Source of the DNA: Purpureocillium takamizusanense
Lineage: Eukaryota > Ascomycota > Sordariomycetes > Hypocreales > Ophiocordycipitaceae
NCBI RefSeq assembly: GCF_022605165.1
Contig: NC_063074.1
Span: 275,501 to 339,500 of the forward strand
Length of the DNA stretch: 64,000 nt
Direction: 5' to 3'
Under the pieces are notes generated by a model, which worked only from the letters and a program-made list of their open reading frames with translations, was not told the origin of the DNA and did not search any database. Positions 59,774 to 64,000 of this stretch are shown piece by piece; positions within the stretch are counted from its first letter, which is position 1; each line of letters opens with the position of its first letter. Both the position numbers and the translations under genes were made by a program.

Positions 59774-60694
59774 GATGCCGCGCGCCACCGCCGCCGCCGA
59801 CGACGACGACGCTCGTGATGTTGGTTAAAAAAGGCCCACGTGCTGGTTTACCAGGAGAGCGGGAAGGAAGCCAGGAGTCTCCGTCGCCTCGGCTCGCCGC
59901 CCCGTCATCAAAGATGCGCCCCAGCTCTCCGCCGCCGAAGCCGTCGAGGACCCGAGGGCTGCGAAGCGTTTCTCGAGGGTGTTGTCGTGTTTTATTGTCG
60001 TCGTCGCGCGTGGCTGGGTGGAGGAGGAGGAGGAGGAGGAGGAGGAAACCCGTTGGGGCCCGGCCGCCGGACTCGTTGTACCGTCGAGCGCGAGAGCGCT
60101 GAAACCTAGTTGCGGATGGAAGTCGCTGGGCTGTGCACCGCTCGGAATCTGAAGAATCGAGGTGTACCAGTCGTCGTCGTCTGAACGCTGTCGCAGGAGG
60201 CGGAATGTGTCGCGCGCAAAGTTTCGCACGGGTGGTGGGTGAAGGCCGAGTGGTTCCAAGAGTAGCGCCGTCGGCGAGCCTAATAAAGTGGGAGCCCGTC
60301 TTCCCACCTCCGCCACGGAACCCGCTTATTAGCTATGTATCACCCATGGCTGCCGCTAGCGGTGCCGCTGCCGGCGGGCTGCCCCAGTGCCCGCCTGCCA
60401 GTTTGATCCGTCCGTCACTCACGTTACGACGTACGAAGTACAGTGTATACTTTGTTATCGATAGTGTGCGCTCCCATGCCGCAAGGCACATGCGCATCAA
60501 TCAATAAGAATCTACAGCCCAAGCGTTGTGCACGCGCACTGCGTTGAACAATGCATCTATGAAAGACTCCTCACTCGGTACGTCATATACAGTACATACA
60601 AGCATGAGCTGGGTCGACCGTGCCATTATCGCTCCATGTTGCGCCAAGAAAAACCTAATGCCGTTTGCGCAATGCGCCGGGGTAAACGATACCG
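59774..60694. other. Spacer between EDC3 and PIF1
   Basis: It is the EDC3 upstream region plus the PIF1 3' flank. A 163-codon frame (59,825-60,316 minus) is low complexity, with poly-Ser, and is judged leader sequence. TACGAAGTA (the TACTTCGTA motif) is at 60432-60440. I see no gene. Confidence 0.5.
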
Positions 60695-63355
60695 TCAATA
60701 TCCATACGATGCAATCGCTTCCTCGTCGTCGTCCAAGTTCACCACCTCGACCTTCTTCTTTGCGGCGGCGGTCGCCATCGTCGGCGCTGACCGTGCCGAC
60801 GGCTGCTGCTCTCCTCTCCTGTTCGAGACAAAGTCCATGATGTTGTTGGGCTTCAACAGGCCGTGGGCTTGCTCCGCGGAGTAAAGCTTGCCATAGAACT
60901 CGACGACTCTATCGTGAGCCATGACTTTGGACCTGTCGAACCCGATGACGCGGAGCCCCTGCTGCGTCGTAGCGCGGCTGAGCGCGACGTACGCCTGGCC
61001 CTTTTCAAACACCTTGCCCAGGTTGACCGTCACGCGCTCCAGGGTCTGGCCCTGTGCCTTGTGGATAGAAAGAGCCCATGCCAGAATCAGGGGAAGCTGG
61101 TTTCGCTTCGCCTGGACTTCGCCGTTGGGCAGCTCCACCTTCCACTCTTCCGGCTGGCAGAGGATGACGCGAGGCACGCCGCTCGACGTCACAAACTGCA
61201 CCACTGGGTACTTTTGCGTCTTCTGCGGCATCTTTTCGTCCTTGCGGCCAAACGCGGCCAGTTTTCTCTTTGCCTTGGTCATGGCGTCGTCGTCTGACCC
61301 ATAGCCGCTCGTCATCTCAAACGTCTTCTCGTCCGAGAAGCCGATGACTTTGCCCAGGGATCCGTTGACCAGCGTGTCGTCCATGTTCTTGATGAGCATC
61401 ACCTGCGCGTCTTGCTTCAACTCGATGACCTTGGGTGACATCATATTTGCGAGGAGCTTGTCGCGGATCTTGGGGTCGCCCGTATCCATGGCCTCGTAGC
61501 GATACGCCTTGCCCGGGAGGTCCCGCAACCGCTTCTCGTTTGACATGTCGACCTGCGCTCGCGTTGGGTACAGCTCGGCCGAGTCGACACCGTCGTCAAA
61601 CTTGAGCGGGCGTGACAGAGCCCTAAACGCGTCCACCGTTTGCTGGGTGATCTTGCCCAGTCGCATCTCGTTGAGCATGCGGGCGAAATCCGGGTCGCGC
61701 TGGCGAAAGACCTGTGTGAGACCAATGGTATGGTCTATTGAAGTGCTCCAGGTAGCGGCGTCAAATGCAAACTTGACCTCCCGCTTCTTGTCGAAATCTG
61801 GCACGGGCGGCAGTTGAAAGAAGTCACCAGTGATGATGAGTTGGATGCCGCCCCAGGGGCGGCCGTTGTTTCGAATGGTCCGTCCGATTTGTGACAGTTT
61901 GTCGAATAGCTCTCCGTCGACCATTGAGACTTCGTCGATGATGAGGCACTTGGTCTTGATCCATCGATTTTTGGCCTTTGGATTCCTCCTGACCTTCTTG
62001 ATCAGCTCTGTCGCGCTCTCCTTGCCCAAGCCAATACCTAGTAACGGTAAGCCTCCCTAAATGTCAACAGCGGGGCTGTTTCACCACGTACCTGAGAAGC
62101 TGTGAAGCGTCATGCCGCCAATGTTGCAAGCTGCCAGACCCGTCGATGCCGTCACGGCGACTCGTTCGGGGTCGTGTTTGAACTTTTCTCTCAGTCTTTG
62201 GATGATGGCCCTCATCAAGACCGACTTGCCTGCACCAGCCGGGCCGGTGAAGAAGACGCTCGCGTTCTTTTCTACTACTAGGTCTAGCACGTGTCGTTGC
62301 TCGGTACTCAATGAAATGGGGGCGGGTTTCGGCGGAGGAGCCGGGACGGCATAGGATTCTTCGTCTGGGTCCTCTGCATCATCCTGCTCGGCTTCGGCCA
62401 GCCGCTGGGTCCGCTGGTTCTTGTGTTGCTTCTTCTGTTCTGCCAGAGCGCTGGCCGTGGGGTCCAAGAAGCTCCGCGACTTGGAGGCCGGGGTTCGGGG
62501 CGCGGCGTGGGCGGCGAACTCCTCATCCGCCTCGGCTTCTTCTCTTCGAACACCAAAGCTGGCAGGGAGAACTCGTTTCTTGGCCTTTTTGGGCATAGGA
62601 ACTTCTGGCAGGTCATTATCTCCCGAGGACTCACGCTTGAGGGACGGCTGAGTGGCGGCCGACGCGTCGGAGAGACTGCGCTGAGGGAAAGCCGGCTGCA
62701 AATGCGACGCCGGAGACGAAGACCATGGAATAGGAGTTTCGGCCTGTGAAGGCGTCGGTGGCGGCGGCATGGTATCCCGAACCACAGGTCTCGAAGGCAA
62801 CGGGGGCAGTGCCTTCGGGGCCTCGTAATCGAGGTCCAAGTCGGCATCATCGCTAAAGTCGTCTTCTGCAAATTCCACCATCTCCTGGGCCTTCTTTTGC
62901 ACGTCCGCGCCGGTGAGATCCACCACCTCGGCCTCGGCAAAGGAGCCCGACTTTCCGCATAGCGACGCGAGCGAGGACTTGGTGCCCCCGCGGTTCACCA
63001 GCGGGGCGGCGTTGTTGGAGCGATCGTTGAGCGGATTCGGATTCGGTAGTGACTGTGGCGTCCTCGCCGACGCCGGGACATTGTGCGAGCCCGCCTTGCC
63101 AAACTGCTGTCGGATGTCGCCGTTGGGGGCGCTGCTGCTGGGGCTGCTCGACGGGAAGAGCGTGCGCTCCAGGGTGCTCCGGGGCGGCGGCGCGCTGCCG
63201 TTGACGGCCCTGGCGAACATGATGGTGCCCGCGACGCGACGATGGGGGAGCGCTGGACGGGCGAGGGCATGGACAGACGGGCTGACCGCTCTCTGGAGGA
63301 CGCTGCGCGATGTCGGCGAGGATCGAATGGGTAGGCTGGTGATGCCAGCCGTCAT
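60695..63355 (-). CDS. PIF1: PIF1-family 5'-3' DNA helicase
   Basis: Two exons, 63355-62092 and 62037-60695, split by a 54-bp intron inside the conserved SFSGIGLG segment, give 868 aa. The ATG at 63355 gives an Arg/Ser-rich N terminus without acidic residues in its first 45 residues ([19 protein letters not shown]), typical of a mitochondrial presequence. A second ATG at 63220 (MFARAVNG) would give a form lacking it. Residues about 60-340 are disordered. The helicase core has the P-loop TGPAGAGKS near residue 366, [13 protein letters not shown], Walker [12 protein letters not shown] near 450, GDFFQLPPV near 490, a Pif1 signature region and the final [10 protein letters not shown] motif near 770. 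Pif1 helicases act on telomeres, G-quadruplexes, Okazaki fragments and mitochondrial DNA. The frame is open upstream to 63559, but without coding character. Confidence 0.95.
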
Positions 63356-64000
63356 AAACGGTCGTGCTGGCGAGACGTTGCTGCGGCAGGGGGGGGGGCC
63401 GCTGCAGGAGACCCTTCTGGATGCCAATGCCAAACAACAAACAAAAACGGCCTCGGGGCGTGGTCGATGCGCGATGTGCTGCCTGTGCGAGACCCGGGGC
63501 CGATGTCGTTGTCGGCGGTCACCTGGCAAGGGGGACCGGTTTGGGAGGCCGTGCAGCAATTATCGGGCGACGCGGGGACGAGGTCGCGTTGATGGGGATG
63601 TGGACCAGGTTCGTCGCGCTGGCCGCGCGCGTCGCTGTCACTTTCACGGTCACTTGTAGGGGCCAGGATTATTAGTCATCCTCGAACCCATTGCCATGCC
63701 ATGCCACTCATCCACTTACACCTCACTGCCAGCGGAGAGATCTTTCACCCAACACAACAAATGGCGCCAGGACGCATTGAATCGCTCCATTGATTAAGTT
63801 CTAAGAGAGAGCACAAACAAAGAAAAAAGACCCAAGACAGGTAGAAACCGGCTGTGCCAAGTACATAAACCTGGTGGTATAGTGGTGGTGATACTGATCC
63901 CCTCCCCGTATTCAGCGTGTATATCGTGTCAAAGCGGCAAAAGCAGACCCAAGCCCCCATTCAACACTCTGTCAAGCAGTGCGCCATGCCTCTTCAAACT
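63356..64000. other. Right-end flank upstream of PIF1
   Basis: It is the presumed PIF1 promoter and leader. A CATGC repeat lies at 63692-63707. I see no gene up to the window edge. Confidence 0.5.

Noticed and set aside
59825..60316. 163-codon frame upstream of EDC3
   Set aside because: It contains poly-Ser from a CTC/GAG repeat and lies just before the EDC3 start. It is best seen as leader sequence.

Overview
The window is nuclear DNA of a filamentous ascomycete. Genes are intron-containing, with GTRNGT donors, CTRAC branch points and YAG acceptors, and most introns are 54-130 bp. Coding regions are rich in G/C at third positions. The gene set is typical of Pezizomycotina: a group I G-alpha subunit, a palH pH sensor, an Egh16-like secreted protein, a fungal DUF3716 protein and a vacuolar heavy-metal ABC half-transporter. 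The protein sequences fit Sordariomycetes, probably Hypocreales, but the species cannot be fixed from the sequence. I saw no plasmid, viral, bacterial or CRISPR features and no recognisable transposon.

Layout, left to right: a DUF3716 zinc-ribbon-like gene with an in-frame stop and an open tail (+, 321-1834); an Egh16-like secreted protein (-, 3536-5061); group I G-alpha (-, 7935-9235); two tRNA-Ser(GCT) genes with different introns (15.0-15.4 kb); a DUF1771/Smr protein ending in a CaaX box (+, 16230-17178); a multi-pass membrane protein (-, 17616-18410); KTI12 (+, 19887-20992); a 2EXR protein (-, 21299-22288); a crotonase with a peroxisomal signal (-, 22976-23926); CDC48 (+, 25687-28467); a small unrecognised protein (-, 29880-30559); about 12 kb without a convincing gene; an HMT1-type ABC transporter (+, 42488-45790); ceramide synthase LAG1 (-, 48198-49595); palH/RIM21 (-, 51721-54159); EDC3 (-, 57465-59773); and PIF1 helicase (-, 60695-63355).

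The genes do not form a metabolic cluster or one pathway. They are mostly conserved housekeeping and signalling genes: G-protein and pH signalling, protein quality control, tRNA modification, sphingolipid synthesis, mRNA decapping and DNA maintenance. They sit among unusually long spacers. The spacers carry simple repeats, G/C homopolymers and two recurrent short near-palindromic motifs: a TACTTCGTA/TACTCCGTA family, and TACCTA/TAGGTA runs.

The points most worth following are the DUF3716 gene (TAG in frame, then 183 more open codons across a well-formed intron), the predicted lipid-anchored Smr protein, the 6-nt first coding exon of KTI12, and the intergenic TACTTCGTA motif. No clearly new multi-gene system was found. 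Exon boundaries were worked out by hand from splice signals and reading-frame continuity.
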